A stretch of 32,259 bases of DNA. It comes from Actinomycetota bacterium. GTDB taxonomy: Bacteria > Actinomycetota > Rubrobacteria > Rubrobacterales > Rubrobacteraceae. A model generated the notes under the pieces. The model ran no database searches. It worked only from the letters and a program-made list of their open reading frames with translations, and was not told where the DNA came from. Below, in pieces: positions 1 through 8,023 of this stretch. The position numbers and the translations under genes were made by a program. Location: assembly GCA_004563715.1 (NCBI GenBank), contig SIRX01000061.1, positions 1-32,259 of the forward strand. Reading direction: 5' to 3'. How positions within the stretch are numbered: position 1 is the first letter of the stretch; every line of letters starts with the position of its first letter.

Positions 1-39
1 CAGGGCATCGGCGGCGAGGTCCTCTGCTTTGTGTACTAG
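1..39 (+). CDS. rpsH: 30S ribosomal protein S8, C-terminal end (partial)
   Basis: Only the last 12 codons and the stop are inside the window; the gene begins upstream. The tail reads QGIGGEVLCFVY, matching the conserved end of S8 (GGEVL followed by Cys and an aromatic residue). S8 binds the central domain of 16S rRNA, and it lies directly before rplF in the bacterial spc operon, as here. The stop codon TAG overlaps the Shine-Dalgarno sequence of rplF. Confidence 0.85.
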   Translation, partial: QGIGGEVLCFVY

Positions 40-53
40 GAGGGTTGGAGAGC

Positions 54-587
54 ATGTCGAGGATAGGTAAGGCGCCAGTCGAGGTTCCGGGCGGCGTGCA
101 GGTAGAGATATCGGGCCGCGCCGTGAAAGTGAGCGGGCCGAAGGGAGAACTGACGGTCCCCATCGGCAAGGGCGTGGAGATCCAGAAGGAGGACGGGAGC
201 CTCGTCCTCACGCGGGCCTCGGAGTCGCCGGAGCACAAGGCGATGCACGGGTTAACCCGGTCGCTGCTCCAGAACGCCGTCACCGGCGTCACGGACGGCT
301 TCACGAAGACGCTCCAGATCGCGGGCGTCGGCTACCGGGCGGCGCTGCAGGGACAGGACATCAACCTGCAGGTCGGCTACTCGCACCCGGTCTCGGTCTC
401 GCCCCGGGAGGGCATAGAGTTCGAGATTCCCAACGCGACGACCATCGTGGTGCGCGGCATAGACAAGCAGCGCGTCGGCCAGATGGCGGCGGAGATCCGG
501 AAGATCCGGCCCCCCGAGCCGTACAAGGGCAAGGGCATCCGCTACCAGGACGAGCAGATCCGGCGCAAGGTCGGCAAGGCCGGCTAG
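54..587 (+). CDS. rplF: 50S ribosomal protein L6
   Basis: 177-residue L6, a 23S rRNA-binding protein near the sarcin-ricin loop and factor-binding site. It begins MSRIGKAPVEVPGGV and contains the two repeated L6 folds; the second carries the conserved run near the C-terminus with RKIRPPEPYKGKGIRY. ATG at 54 is preferred over the in-frame TTG at 45, because AGGAGGG at 38-44 sits 9 nt before ATG and would abut TTG. It lies between rpsH and rplR in the usual spc order. The product is certain from its motifs and length. Confidence 0.97.
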   Translation: MSRIGKAPVEVPGGVQVEISGRAVKVSGPKGELTVPIGKGVEIQKEDGSLVLTRASESPEHKAMHGLTRSLLQNAVTGVTDGFTKTLQIAGVGYRAALQGQDINLQVGYSHPVSVSPREGIEFEIPNATTIVVRGIDKQRVGQMAAEIRKIRPPEPYKGKGIRYQDEQIRRKVGKAG

Positions 588-605
588 GGCCGAGGGAGGT
601 TGTAA

Positions 606-956
606 ATGGCACTGCTGAAAAAGAGAGCGCACCGGGAGAAGCGGCGCAAGCGGGTCCGGCGCCGGATCTACGGCACGGCGGAGCGTCCCCGGCTCTCGGT
701 CTACCGCTCTAACGTACACATCTACGCCCAGCTCATCGACGACGACGCGGGCCACACGCTGGTGGCCGCCGACTCGCGGGAGGCGGGCGACGCGGAAAAC
801 CGCACGGAGGCCGCCCGCCGCGTGGGCGAGCTGGTCGCCGAGCGGGCCCGGGAGCTAGACGTCGAGAAGGTCGTCTTCGACCGGGGCGGTAACAGATACC
901 ACGGCCGGGTCGCGGCGCTCGCTGAGGGCGCCCGCTCTGGCGGACTAGAGCTTTAA
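606..956 (+). CDS. rplR: 50S ribosomal protein L18
   Basis: 116-residue L18, which binds 5S rRNA and helps attach it to the large subunit. The N-terminus is a very basic tail ([17 protein letters not shown]), followed by the typical [20 protein letters not shown] segment and the conserved end region [20 protein letters not shown]. The length is normal for the family. A GAGGGAGG ribosome-binding site precedes ATG 606. It is followed 20 nt later by rpsE. Confidence 0.97.
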   Translation: MALLKKRAHREKRRKRVRRRIYGTAERPRLSVYRSNVHIYAQLIDDDAGHTLVAADSREAGDAENRTEAARRVGELVAERARELDVEKVVFDRGGNRYHGRVAALAEGARSGGLEL

Positions 957-976
957 GCGATTAGGAGGTTGTGATC

Positions 977-1516
977 TTGGGTCGTTCACGTAGCGACGGT
1001 AGAGGAGGCCGCGACGGGCAGCGTCGGGGCCGGCAGCGCGAGCGGGACTCGGAGTTCCAGGACCGGGTCGTGGAGATCCGGCGCGTCGCCAAGGTCGTCA
1101 AGGGCGGCCGGCGCTTTAACTTTTCCGCCCTGGTGGTCGTCGGCGACGGCAAGGGCCGTGTCGGCGTGGGCCTGGGCAAGGCCAACGGCGTGCCCGCCGC
1201 GATAGCCAAGGGCCAGGAGAAGGCCCGGCGCGCGATGTTCGACGTGCCGATGCGCAACACCACCATACCGCACGCGGTCGTGGGCAAGTACGAGAGCTCC
1301 GACGTGCTGCTCAAGCCCGCCTCCGAGGGTACGGGGGTTATCGCGGGCGGCGGCGTGCGGGCGGTGCTGGAGCTCGCCGGTATCAAGGACGTGCTGACCA
1401 AGGCGCTCGGCTCCACCACCTCGGTGAACCTGGTTCGGGCCACCGAGCAGGGGCTCAAGCAGCTCAGGAGTAAGGCCGACATCGAGCAGCAGCGGGGGGT
1501 GAAGATCACCTCATGA
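977..1516 (+). CDS. rpsE: 30S ribosomal protein S5
   Basis: 179-residue S5, involved in decoding accuracy at the small-subunit body and mRNA entry channel. The S5 N-terminal dsRBD-like domain ([21 protein letters not shown], about residues 33-95) and the C-terminal domain ([19 protein letters not shown]) are present. Start choice: AGGAGG at 963-968 ends 2 nt before GTG 971 but 8 nt before TTG 977, so TTG 977 is the likelier start; the longer form adds only two residues. The stop overlaps the rpmD start (ATGA), which suggests coupled translation. Confidence 0.95.
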   Translation: MGRSRSDGRGGRDGQRRGRQRERDSEFQDRVVEIRRVAKVVKGGRRFNFSALVVVGDGKGRVGVGLGKANGVPAAIAKGQEKARRAMFDVPMRNTTIPHAVVGKYESSDVLLKPASEGTGVIAGGGVRAVLELAGIKDVLTKALGSTTSVNLVRATEQGLKQLRSKADIEQQRGVKITS

Positions 1517-1707
1517 GCTCCGTCAAGCTGAAGGTCACGCAAGTCAGGAGCGTTATCGGCTCCATCGAAAACCACAAGCGGACGGTGCGGGCCCTGGGCC
1601 TGAAGCGCATCCGGGACTCGCGGGTTCACGAGGACACGCCCCAGGTACGGGGCATGCTCCACAACGTGCGCCACCTCGTCCGCGTCGAGGAGGTCGAAGG
1701 ACAGTGA
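1513..1707 (+). CDS. rpmD: 50S ribosomal protein L30
   Basis: 64-residue L30, a small globular large-subunit protein that some bacteria lack. The family pattern is clear: [29 protein letters not shown], then the conserved [16 protein letters not shown]. It overlaps rpsE by 4 nt at its start and rplO by 4 nt at its end, so the three genes are probably translated as a coupled block. Confidence 0.96.
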   Translation: MSSVKLKVTQVRSVIGSIENHKRTVRALGLKRIRDSRVHEDTPQVRGMLHNVRHLVRVEEVEGQ

Positions 1708-2165
1708 GGTTGAACGAGCTATCTCCGGCTCCGGGCTCGAAGAAGGCGCGCAAGCGCGTCGGGCGCGGGACGGGCTCGGGACACGGTAAGACCAGCGGGA
1801 AGGGCCACAAGGGGGCCAAGTCCCGCTCCGGGAACGGTACCCGCATGGGCTACGAGGGTGGCCAGATGCCGCTGCAGCGCAGGTTGCCGCGCCTCAAGGG
1901 CGAGGCGCGCGGGCGGCACACCCCGGCGCGTCCGACCGTGTACTCTCCCATAAACCTGGGCCAACTCGACGGCATATCGGGTGATACGATAGGGCCGGAA
2001 GAGTTGCGGGGCGCCGGGCTGATGAGGAAAAAGGGAGGGTTGCTCAAGATCCTTGGCGACGGGGAGATCGGACGCTCCGTAACCGTGAGAGCCCACGCCT
2101 TCAGCCGGACGGCTAAAGAGAAGATAGAGGCCGCCGGCGGGAGCACCGAGATACTGGAGCGATAA
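1704..2165 (+). CDS. rplO: 50S ribosomal protein L15
   Basis: 153-residue L15, an early-assembling 23S rRNA-binding protein. The N-terminus [20 protein letters not shown] and the Gly-rich, basic segment GSGHGKTSGKGHKGAKSR are diagnostic, as is the central EGGQMPLQRRLPRL. GTG at 1704 overlaps the rpmD stop and gives the expected MxLNEL start; TTG at 1710 is an in-frame alternative. secY follows after 4 nt, as in the standard spc operon. Confidence 0.96.
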   Translation: MRLNELSPAPGSKKARKRVGRGTGSGHGKTSGKGHKGAKSRSGNGTRMGYEGGQMPLQRRLPRLKGEARGRHTPARPTVYSPINLGQLDGISGDTIGPEELRGAGLMRKKGGLLKILGDGEIGRSVTVRAHAFSRTAKEKIEAAGGSTEILER

Positions 2166-2169
2166 CCGG

Positions 2170-3456
2170 ATGCTAGAAGCCCTCGCAAACGCCTGGCGCG
2201 TACCGGACCTGCGCCAGAAGCTGCTGTTCACGGCGGCCATCATCGCCCTCTACCGGCTGGGGTCTTACGTGCCCCTGCCGGGCGTCAACCGGGAGGTTCT
2301 CGCGGGGGGCGCGCTGGACACCCAGAACGCCATAACGGGTCTGTTCGGGATCTTTACCGGCGGGGCCTTTACGCGCCTCTCGGTGTTCGCCCTCGGGATC
2401 ATGCCGTACATTACGGCGGCCATCGTGATGCAGCTCATGACGGTCGCCATACCGCGGCTCCAGCAGCTCGCGCGGGAGGGCGATACCGGGCAGCAGAAGA
2501 TCACGCAGTACACCCGGTACTTCACGCTGGCCCTGGCGTTCATCCAGTCCATAGCGATGGCGTTGTTCTTCCGGTCGGGACAGTTCGGCGGGGTCCTCGC
2601 GGGGGCCACCGCGGTGGACATCTTCCTGATCATCGTCACCCTGACCACGGGCGTCATGCTCATAATGTGGATGGGGGAGCAGATCTCCCAGCGGGGGTTG
2701 GGCAACGGTATCTCGCTCATAATCACGGCCTCGATCATCTCGCAGGCCCCGAGCGCCATACAGCTCCTGCTCCAGGACGGCAACGCGCTGACCATCGTGA
2801 TCCTGACGATACTCGCCGTTATCATCGTGGCGGCCATCGTGTTCGTGAACGAGGGCCAGCGGCGTATCCCGATCACCTACGCCCGGCGTCAGGTCGGCCG
2901 GCGCATGAGCCAGGGCGGCTCGACCTACCTGCCGCTCAAGGTCAACATGGCGGGGGTCATCCCGATCATCTTCGCGTCCTCGCTCCTGATCTTCCCGGTG
3001 GTGCTCGGGCAGTTTGCGGGCGGCGGGGCCCAGGAATCGCTCGTCTCGCAGGTCGCACAGTTCTTCGCGCCACCGAGCTTCCCGTGGCTGGTCATGTACG
3101 CGTTCCTGATCATCATGTTCACGTACTTCTACACGGCGGTGCAGTTCAACCCGGTGGAGCACGCAGAGAACTTAAAGAAGAGCGGCGGGTACGTGCCGGG
3201 TTACCGTCCGGGAAGACCTACGGCCGAGTACCTGAACCTGGTGCTCACGCGGATAACGCTCTTCGGCGCGATCTTCCTGGCGTCGGTGGCGGTGCTGCCG
3301 TACCTGATCACGCCGCTGATGAACCTGCCCTCTTCGATCTACCTGGGCGGTACTTCGATGCTGATCGTGGTGGGCGTTTCGCTGGACTTCGTGCGCCAGC
3401 TGGAAAGCCAGTTGATGATGCGTAACTACGAGGGCTTTTTGAGGAAGGGGAAATAG
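2170..3456 (+). CDS. secY: Protein translocase subunit SecY
   Basis: 428-residue channel subunit of the SecYEG translocon, an integral membrane protein with about ten hydrophobic segments. Visible SecY signatures are RLGSYVPLPGVN near the N-terminus, the plug and TM2 region GGAFTRLSVFALGIMPYITA, the GNGISLII loop and the C-terminal cytoplasmic segment with KKSGGYVPGYRPGRPTAEYL. Length is typical. It is co-transcribed with ribosomal genes and followed 7 nt later by adk, the usual order. Confidence 0.97.
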   Translation: MLEALANAWRVPDLRQKLLFTAAIIALYRLGSYVPLPGVNREVLAGGALDTQNAITGLFGIFTGGAFTRLSVFALGIMPYITAAIVMQLMTVAIPRLQQLAREGDTGQQKITQYTRYFTLALAFIQSIAMALFFRSGQFGGVLAGATAVDIFLIIVTLTTGVMLIMWMGEQISQRGLGNGISLIITASIISQAPSAIQLLLQDGNALTIVILTILAVIIVAAIVFVNEGQRRIPITYARRQVGRRMSQGGSTYLPLKVNMAGVIPIIFASSLLIFPVVLGQFAGGGAQESLVSQVAQFFAPPSFPWLVMYAFLIIMFTYFYTAVQFNPVEHAENLKKSGGYVPGYRPGRPTAEYLNLVLTRITLFGAIFLASVAVLPYLITPLMNLPSSIYLGGTSMLIVVGVSLDFVRQLESQLMMRNYEGFLRKGK

Positions 3457-3463
3457 AGGGGAA

Positions 3464-4102
3464 ATGAGGGTAGTTTTGCTTGGCCCCCAGGGGGCGGGAA
3501 AGGGAACGCAGGCCCAGCGTATATCCCGGGAGACGGGGGCGAAGCACATCGCCACCGGCGACCTGGTGCGGGCCGAGATTAAATCCGGCTCCGAGCTGGG
3601 AGAGGCGGTCAAGGACTACAACAATCGGGGCGAGCTGGTGCCCGACGAGATCATTATCGAGATGACGAAGCCGCACCTGGAGAAGCACGACGCCTGGCTC
3701 CTGGATGGCTTCCCGCGCAACGAGGCCCAGGCCCGGGCGCTGGACGAAGCGCTGGAAGAGCTGGGCCTGGAACTGGACGCCGCCGTGGTGCTCGAAGCGC
3801 CGGACAAAGAGCTGGTAGAGCGTCTCTCGGGCCGCCGGACCAGCGAGGCGACGGGCAAGATCTACCACGTCGAGCACGACCCGCCGCCCGAGGGCGACGG
3901 GGAAGACCCCGGCCCGTTTATCCAGCGCGAGGACGACCGCGAGGAGTCTATCCGGCGGCGCCTGGAGATCTACCACGAGCACACCAAGCCCTTGAAAGAC
4001 TACTACGTGGAGAAAGACATCCTGGTAACGGTGGACGCCACCCAGGCCATACCGGAGGTCACGAAGGACGTCATGGCGGCCCTGGAAAGGAAGGACGCTT
4101 GA
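3464..4102 (+). CDS. adk: Adenylate kinase
   Basis: 212-residue adenylate kinase (ATP + AMP = 2 ADP), cytoplasmic. The P-loop GPQGAGKGTQAQ lies at residues 7-18, the AMP-binding segment at TGDLVRAEI, and DGFPRNEAQA in the core. The long LID is present (about 122-160), but the four Cys that bind zinc in many Gram-positive enzymes are absent: the first pair is replaced by TSEAT and the second region is acidic and Cys-free. This is therefore a long-LID, non-zinc form. Its stop overlaps the TTG start of map. Confidence 0.96.
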   Translation: MRVVLLGPQGAGKGTQAQRISRETGAKHIATGDLVRAEIKSGSELGEAVKDYNNRGELVPDEIIIEMTKPHLEKHDAWLLDGFPRNEAQARALDEALEELGLELDAAVVLEAPDKELVERLSGRRTSEATGKIYHVEHDPPPEGDGEDPGPFIQREDDREESIRRRLEIYHEHTKPLKDYYVEKDILVTVDATQAIPEVTKDVMAALERKDA

Positions 4103-4878
4103 TCGTCCGTAAGAGCCGCGGCGAGCTGGAGGCGATGCGTGAGGGTGGTACTATCACCGCCGCTTGCCTACGGATGCTCTCGGAGAACGTCCGGGCCGGC
4201 GTCACCACCCGCGAGCTGGACCGGATGGCCGACGAGTTTATCCGCGAGCGCGGCGGCGTGCCGGAGTTCAAAGGCTACCAGGGCTTTCCGGCCTCTATCT
4301 GCGCCTCCCCGAACTCCATGATCGTCCACGGCATCCCCGGCTCCTACCGGCTGAAGGAGGGAGACATCATCTCCCTGGACGTGGGCGTGCGATACGAGGG
4401 CTTCGTCACCGACAGCGCCATCACGGTGCCCGTGGGGGAGATAGCGCCGGACACCGAGGCGCTGCTTCGCGTTACGCAGCAGTGCCTGGCAGCCGCCACG
4501 GATCAGATGCGCCCCGGCCGCCGGCTGGGGGACGTGGGCCACGCCATACAATCCGTAGCCGAACCGCGAGGTTACGGGGTGGTGCGTGACCTGGTCTCCC
4601 ACGGCGTCGGCCGCCAGATGCACGAGGACCCCCAAATCCCCAACTACGGAGACCCCGGCACCGGAGCGCGTTTGCAGCCCGGCATGGTCTTCGCCATAGA
4701 GCCCATGATCACGCTCGGCGGCCACGATATCCGCGTTAGCGAGTGGGACGGCTGGTCCATCTACACCGCTGACGGGTCACAGGCGGCCCACTTCGAGCAC
4801 ACCATAGCCGTTACCGAGAGTGGCCCCTGGGTTCTCACCGAACGCGAGGACCGGGTGGGAGAAACGGGCGTTGCGTGA
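4099..4878 (+). CDS. map: Methionine aminopeptidase, type I
   Basis: 259-residue type I MetAP, which removes the initiator Met from nascent proteins using a dinuclear metal site. Ligands are seen in order: Asp in SLDVGVRYEGF, Asp in VTDSAI, His in SHGVGRQMHEDPQIPNY, Glu in FAIEPMI and Glu near the end in HFEHTIAV. There is no N-terminal zinc-finger extension. The start is TTG 4099, overlapping the adk stop by 4 nt. The adk-map-infA order is standard. A 64-nt gap separates it from infA and could hold a weak internal promoter, but none is convincing. Confidence 0.96.
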   Translation: MIVRKSRGELEAMREGGTITAACLRMLSENVRAGVTTRELDRMADEFIRERGGVPEFKGYQGFPASICASPNSMIVHGIPGSYRLKEGDIISLDVGVRYEGFVTDSAITVPVGEIAPDTEALLRVTQQCLAAATDQMRPGRRLGDVGHAIQSVAEPRGYGVVRDLVSHGVGRQMHEDPQIPNYGDPGTGARLQPGMVFAIEPMITLGGHDIRVSEWDGWSIYTADGSQAAHFEHTIAVTESGPWVLTEREDRVGETGVA

Positions 4879-4942
4879 TAACATACTTGTTTGGCTCCAG
4901 CCACTTTGTAACGCATTCGAGAGTAGAGACTGAGGGAGGCCC

Positions 4943-5164
4943 TTGGCTAAAGAAGACGTCATAGAGGTAGAGGGTACGGTGACCGAGGCGCTGCCGAACA
5001 CGCAGTTCCGGGTAGACCTCGAGAACGGGCACGAGGTTCTGGCGCACATCTCGGGCAAGATGCGGATGAACTACATCAGGATCCTGCCGGGAGACCGCGT
5101 CAAGGTGGAGCTCAGCCCCTATGACCTGAGCCGGGGCCGGATCACTTACAGGTTCCGTAACTAG
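4943..5164 (+). CDS. infA: Translation initiation factor IF-1
   Basis: 73-residue IF-1, a single OB-fold protein that binds the ribosomal A site during initiation. The sequence is nearly canonical: [19 protein letters not shown], then [20 protein letters not shown] and [14 protein letters not shown], ending [10 protein letters not shown]. The start is TTG 4943, with GAGGGAGG a few nt upstream. rpmJ follows after 12 nt. Confidence 0.97.
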   Translation: MAKEDVIEVEGTVTEALPNTQFRVDLENGHEVLAHISGKMRMNYIRILPGDRVKVELSPYDLSRGRITYRFRN

Positions 5165-5176
5165 AAGGAGAAGGTT

Positions 5177-5290
5177 GTGAAGGTGCGAGCGAGCGTGAAG
5201 CCGATATGCGAGCGGTGCAAGGTAATAAGACGGGGCGGGGTGGTCCGCGTGATCTGCTCCAACCCGCGTCACAAGCAGAGGCAGGGTTAG
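5177..5290 (+). CDS. rpmJ: 50S ribosomal protein L36
   Basis: 37-residue L36, easily missed because of its size. Translation from GTG 5177 gives [20 protein letters not shown], continuing to a zinc ribbon with Cys11, Cys14, Cys27 and His32, and a basic C-terminus. This is the zinc-binding (C+) form. GAAGGAGAAGG provides the ribosome-binding site. It sits between infA and rpsM, with rpsM starting 1 nt after its stop, exactly the usual alpha-operon arrangement. Confidence 0.96.
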   Translation: MKVRASVKPICERCKVIRRGGVVRVICSNPRHKQRQG

Positions 5291-5291
5291 T

Positions 5292-5663
5292 ATGGCGCGG
5301 ATAGCCGGGGTAGACCTCCCGAGGGAGAAGCGGGTCGAGGTCGGGCTGACCTACATCTACGGCGTCGGGCGTTCGCGGGCGCGCAGAATCTGCGATGCCG
5401 CCGGGGTGGACCGGAACACGAAGGTCCGCGACCTGGCCGAAGGCGAGGTCAGCCAGATCCGGAGCTACATAGACCAGAACATGGAGGTCGAGGGAGACCT
5501 CCGGCGCGAGACGAACCAGAACATTCGGCGGCTTATAGAGATCGGTTCTTACCGGGGCATCCGGCACCGCCGGGGCCTGCCCGTGCGGGGTCAGCGGACC
5601 AAGACCAACGCCCGCCAGCGCAAGGGGCCGAAGCCGTCCATAGGCGGGAGGAAGAAGAAGTAG
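5292..5663 (+). CDS. rpsM: 30S ribosomal protein S13
   Basis: 123-residue S13 of the small-subunit head, contacting the P-site tRNA and the B1 intersubunit bridges. [21 protein letters not shown], the helix-two-turn-helix region and the basic tail with [18 protein letters not shown] are canonical. The C-terminus ends in GGRKKK. It starts 1 nt after rpmJ and abuts rpsK without a gap. Confidence 0.97.
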   Translation: MARIAGVDLPREKRVEVGLTYIYGVGRSRARRICDAAGVDRNTKVRDLAEGEVSQIRSYIDQNMEVEGDLRRETNQNIRRLIEIGSYRGIRHRRGLPVRGQRTKTNARQRKGPKPSIGGRKKK

Positions 5664-6086
5664 ATGGGTAGACAGAGACAGCAGCGAGGCGCCCAGCGCG
5701 GGCGCGGGGCGAGCCGCTCCCGGCGCCGGGTCCGCCGGAACATCTCGACCGGCGTGGTCCACATAAAGAGCTCGTTCAACAACACCATCGTCAGCGTCTC
5801 CGACCAGGAGGGCAACGTCATAGCCTGGGAATCGGCCGGCGCGATGGGCTTCAAGGGCAGCCGCAAGAGCACGCCCTACGCCGCCCAGATGACCGCCGAG
5901 AGCGTGGCGAACAAGGCGATGGAGCAGGGCGTCCGGCGCGTGGACATCCAGGTCAAGGGCCACGGTTCGGGCCGGGATATGGCCGCCCGGACCTTCCAGG
6001 CGATGGGCATCGAGGTCCTCTCCATAAAAGACGTCACGGGCCAGCCGCACAACGGCTGCCGGCCGCCGAAGAGAAGGAGGGGTTAG
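5664..6086 (+). CDS. rpsK: 30S ribosomal protein S11
   Basis: 140-residue S11 of the small-subunit platform. A long Arg/Gln-rich N-terminal tail (about 25 residues) precedes the core, which begins at [19 protein letters not shown]. The conserved [16 protein letters not shown] and the C-terminal [17 protein letters not shown] are present. ATG directly follows the rpsM stop. rpsD begins 3 nt after its stop. Confidence 0.97.
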   Translation: MGRQRQQRGAQRGRGASRSRRRVRRNISTGVVHIKSSFNNTIVSVSDQEGNVIAWESAGAMGFKGSRKSTPYAAQMTAESVANKAMEQGVRRVDIQVKGHGSGRDMAARTFQAMGIEVLSIKDVTGQPHNGCRPPKRRRG

Positions 6087-6089
6087 AGG

Positions 6090-6692
6090 ATGGCGCGTTA
6101 CACGGGACCCAGGGGCCGGCGCGACCGGCGAGCAGGGGTGATGCTCTCCTCAATGCGGAAGAACCCGCTGGAGAAGAAGCCCTACCCGCCCGGCGAGCAC
6201 GGCCGGGGGCGGCAGAAGCAGACGGAGTTCGGCATCCGGCTCCTGGAAAAGCAGAAGGCTCGCTGGTACTACGGCGTCTCCGAGAAGCAGTTCCGCCGGG
6301 CTTACGACAGGGCCACCCGGATGCAGGGCGTTACCGGCGAGAACCTGCTCCGGCTCATGGAGCTGAGGGTGGACAACGTGGTGTTCCGCATGGGGTTCGC
6401 CACCAGTCGGCCGCAGGCCCGGCAGCTCGTGGTCCACGGCCACTTCCTGCTCAACGGCCGCAAGCACAACGTCCCCTCGGCCATCATGCGCCCCGGAGAT
6501 GTGCTGATGGTGCGGGAGAAGAGCCGCAAGCTGGAGCCCATAGAGAACGCCGTCGAGAACGTAGTCGCCGTTCCGCCGTGGCTCGAGGCCGACCACGAAA
6601 ACTTCACCGGGCGTATTCTGCACGCGCCGACGCGCGACGAGATAGACACCCCCGTCGAAGAGCAACTCATAATCGAGTTCTACAGCCGGTAG
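6090..6692 (+). CDS. rpsD: 30S ribosomal protein S4 (cysteine-free form)
   Basis: 200-residue S4, a primary 16S rRNA-binding assembly protein and, in many bacteria, a translational repressor of this operon. MARYTGPRGRRDRRAG is followed by KKPYPPGEHGRGRQKQTEFG, then the S4 RNA-binding domain (about residues 90-150: LRLMELRVDNVVFRMGFATS). The four zinc-binding Cys found near the N-terminus of many S4 proteins are absent, so this is the C-minus paralogue type. Length is normal. Confidence 0.97.
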   Translation: MARYTGPRGRRDRRAGVMLSSMRKNPLEKKPYPPGEHGRGRQKQTEFGIRLLEKQKARWYYGVSEKQFRRAYDRATRMQGVTGENLLRLMELRVDNVVFRMGFATSRPQARQLVVHGHFLLNGRKHNVPSAIMRPGDVLMVREKSRKLEPIENAVENVVAVPPWLEADHENFTGRILHAPTRDEIDTPVEEQLIIEFYSR

Positions 6693-6726
6693 AAAAACCA
6701 ATTACTTAGCAGGTGGTAGTTTGACG

Positions 6727-7671
6727 ATGTTGGACATAGCGCCACCCCGTTTCAGGGTGGAAGAAGAAGACGAGCGGCGGGCGATCTTTGTCGCCGAGCC
6801 GCTCCCCCGCGGGCTCGGGCATACCCTGGGCAACTCGCTGCGGCGGGTCATGCTCTCTGGGCTCTCCGGTGCCGCGGTAACCAAGCTCCGCATTGAGGGC
6901 GTCTCACACGAGTTCTCCACGATACCGGGCGTCCGGGAGGACGTGGTGGACATCATCCTCAACGTCAAGGAGCTCAAGTTCAAGCTGGAGCGGGACGAGC
7001 CGATAGAGCTGGAGATCACCAGGGACGGCCCCGGCGAGGTCACGGCGGCCGATATCGAGCTCAAGGCCGACGTGGAGGTCGTCTCCCCGGAGGCGTACAT
7101 AGCCAGCGTCTCCGAGGAAGGGCACCTGGACATGCGCCTGACGGTCGAGCGGGGCCAGGGCTACGTGCGGGCCGAGCAGAACAAGAGCGACGCCGACCCG
7201 ATAGGCGTTATCGCGGTGGACTCCCTGTTCTCGCCGGTGCAACGGGTGAACTACTCGGTCTCCGAGGCCCGGGCCGGGGCGAGGACCGACCTGGACTCGC
7301 TCACGATCGAGGTGTTCACGGACGGCAGGATCGAGCCCCGCGACGCCGTTCAGGAGGCCTCGCGGCAGCTCATCGACATCCTCGGGCTGTTTACCGACGG
7401 CTACGAGGGCTCCCGGAGCGCGGAGAGCCGCCGGGGCGCCGGCCGGCCCGTCATCACCGATGAGCGTCCAGTCGAGGAGCTGGAGCTCACGGTCCGGTCC
7501 TACAACTGCCTCAAGCGCGAGGGGGTGGACACCATCGGCCAGCTCGCCACGATGACCGAGGAAGAGCTGATGAACATCCGCAATCTCGGCATGAAGAGCG
7601 TGGACGAGATCCGCTCCAAGCTCACGGAGTACGGGTACGAGCTGGAGAGTGAGGGCTATGAGGCACGCTAA
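6727..7671 (+). CDS. rpoA: DNA-directed RNA polymerase subunit alpha
   Basis: About 314-residue alpha subunit, which dimerises to scaffold beta and beta-prime. The N-terminal domain carries GLGHTLGNSLRRVMLSGL; the C-terminal domain (about 240-300), which contacts UP elements and activators, has RSYNCLKREGVDTIGQLA and NIRNLGMKSVDEI. An Arg/Gly-rich linker joins them. The start is ATG 6727, or TTG 6721 two codons earlier; AGGTGG at 6711-6716 is 10 nt and 4 nt away respectively, so the choice is uncertain. The end overlaps rplQ by 14 nt. Confidence 0.96.
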   Translation: MLDIAPPRFRVEEEDERRAIFVAEPLPRGLGHTLGNSLRRVMLSGLSGAAVTKLRIEGVSHEFSTIPGVREDVVDIILNVKELKFKLERDEPIELEITRDGPGEVTAADIELKADVEVVSPEAYIASVSEEGHLDMRLTVERGQGYVRAEQNKSDADPIGVIAVDSLFSPVQRVNYSVSEARAGARTDLDSLTIEVFTDGRIEPRDAVQEASRQLIDILGLFTDGYEGSRSAESRRGAGRPVITDERPVEELELTVRSYNCLKREGVDTIGQLATMTEEELMNIRNLGMKSVDEIRSKLTEYGYELESEGYEAR

Positions 7672-8023
7672 GAGGGGCCGCAAGCTCGGTCGCGACGCCC
7701 AGCACCGCAACCTGATGCTGGGTACCATGGCCGGACAGGTGATTCAGCACGGTCGCATAAAGACCACCGGACCAAAGGCCAAAGAGGTCCGCGGCGTGGT
7801 GGACAAGCTGATCAACACCGCCAAAAAAGACGACCTCCACTCCCGGCGTCAGGCGGTCAAGGTCTTGAAGGACAAGACCATCGTCCGCAAGCTGTTCGAG
7901 GACGTGGCCCCGGACCTGGACGACCGCAATTCGGGTTACACCCGCATCCTCAAGCTGGGTCCCCGCCTTGGCGACGGGGCAGAGCAGGTCTACCTGGAGC
8001 TGGTCAACTACGAGGTGGAGTAA
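7658..8023 (+). CDS. rplQ: 50S ribosomal protein L17
   Basis: 121-residue L17 near the polypeptide exit tunnel. From ATG 7658 it reads MRHAKRGRKLGRDAQHRNLM, the canonical L17 start; a GTG at 7649 is in frame but adds three unconserved residues. KTTGPKAKEVRGVVDKLI and the C-terminal GYTRILKLGPRLGDGAEQVYLELV are typical. It is the last gene of the ribosomal block and overlaps rpoA by 14 nt. Confidence 0.96.
   Translation: MRHAKRGRKLGRDAQHRNLMLGTMAGQVIQHGRIKTTGPKAKEVRGVVDKLINTAKKDDLHSRRQAVKVLKDKTIVRKLFEDVAPDLDDRNSGYTRILKLGPRLGDGAEQVYLELVNYEVE

Noticed and set aside
2173-3162. A 329-codon minus-strand frame opposite secY
   Set aside because: It is a shadow of secY with no ribosome-binding site or recognisable content.
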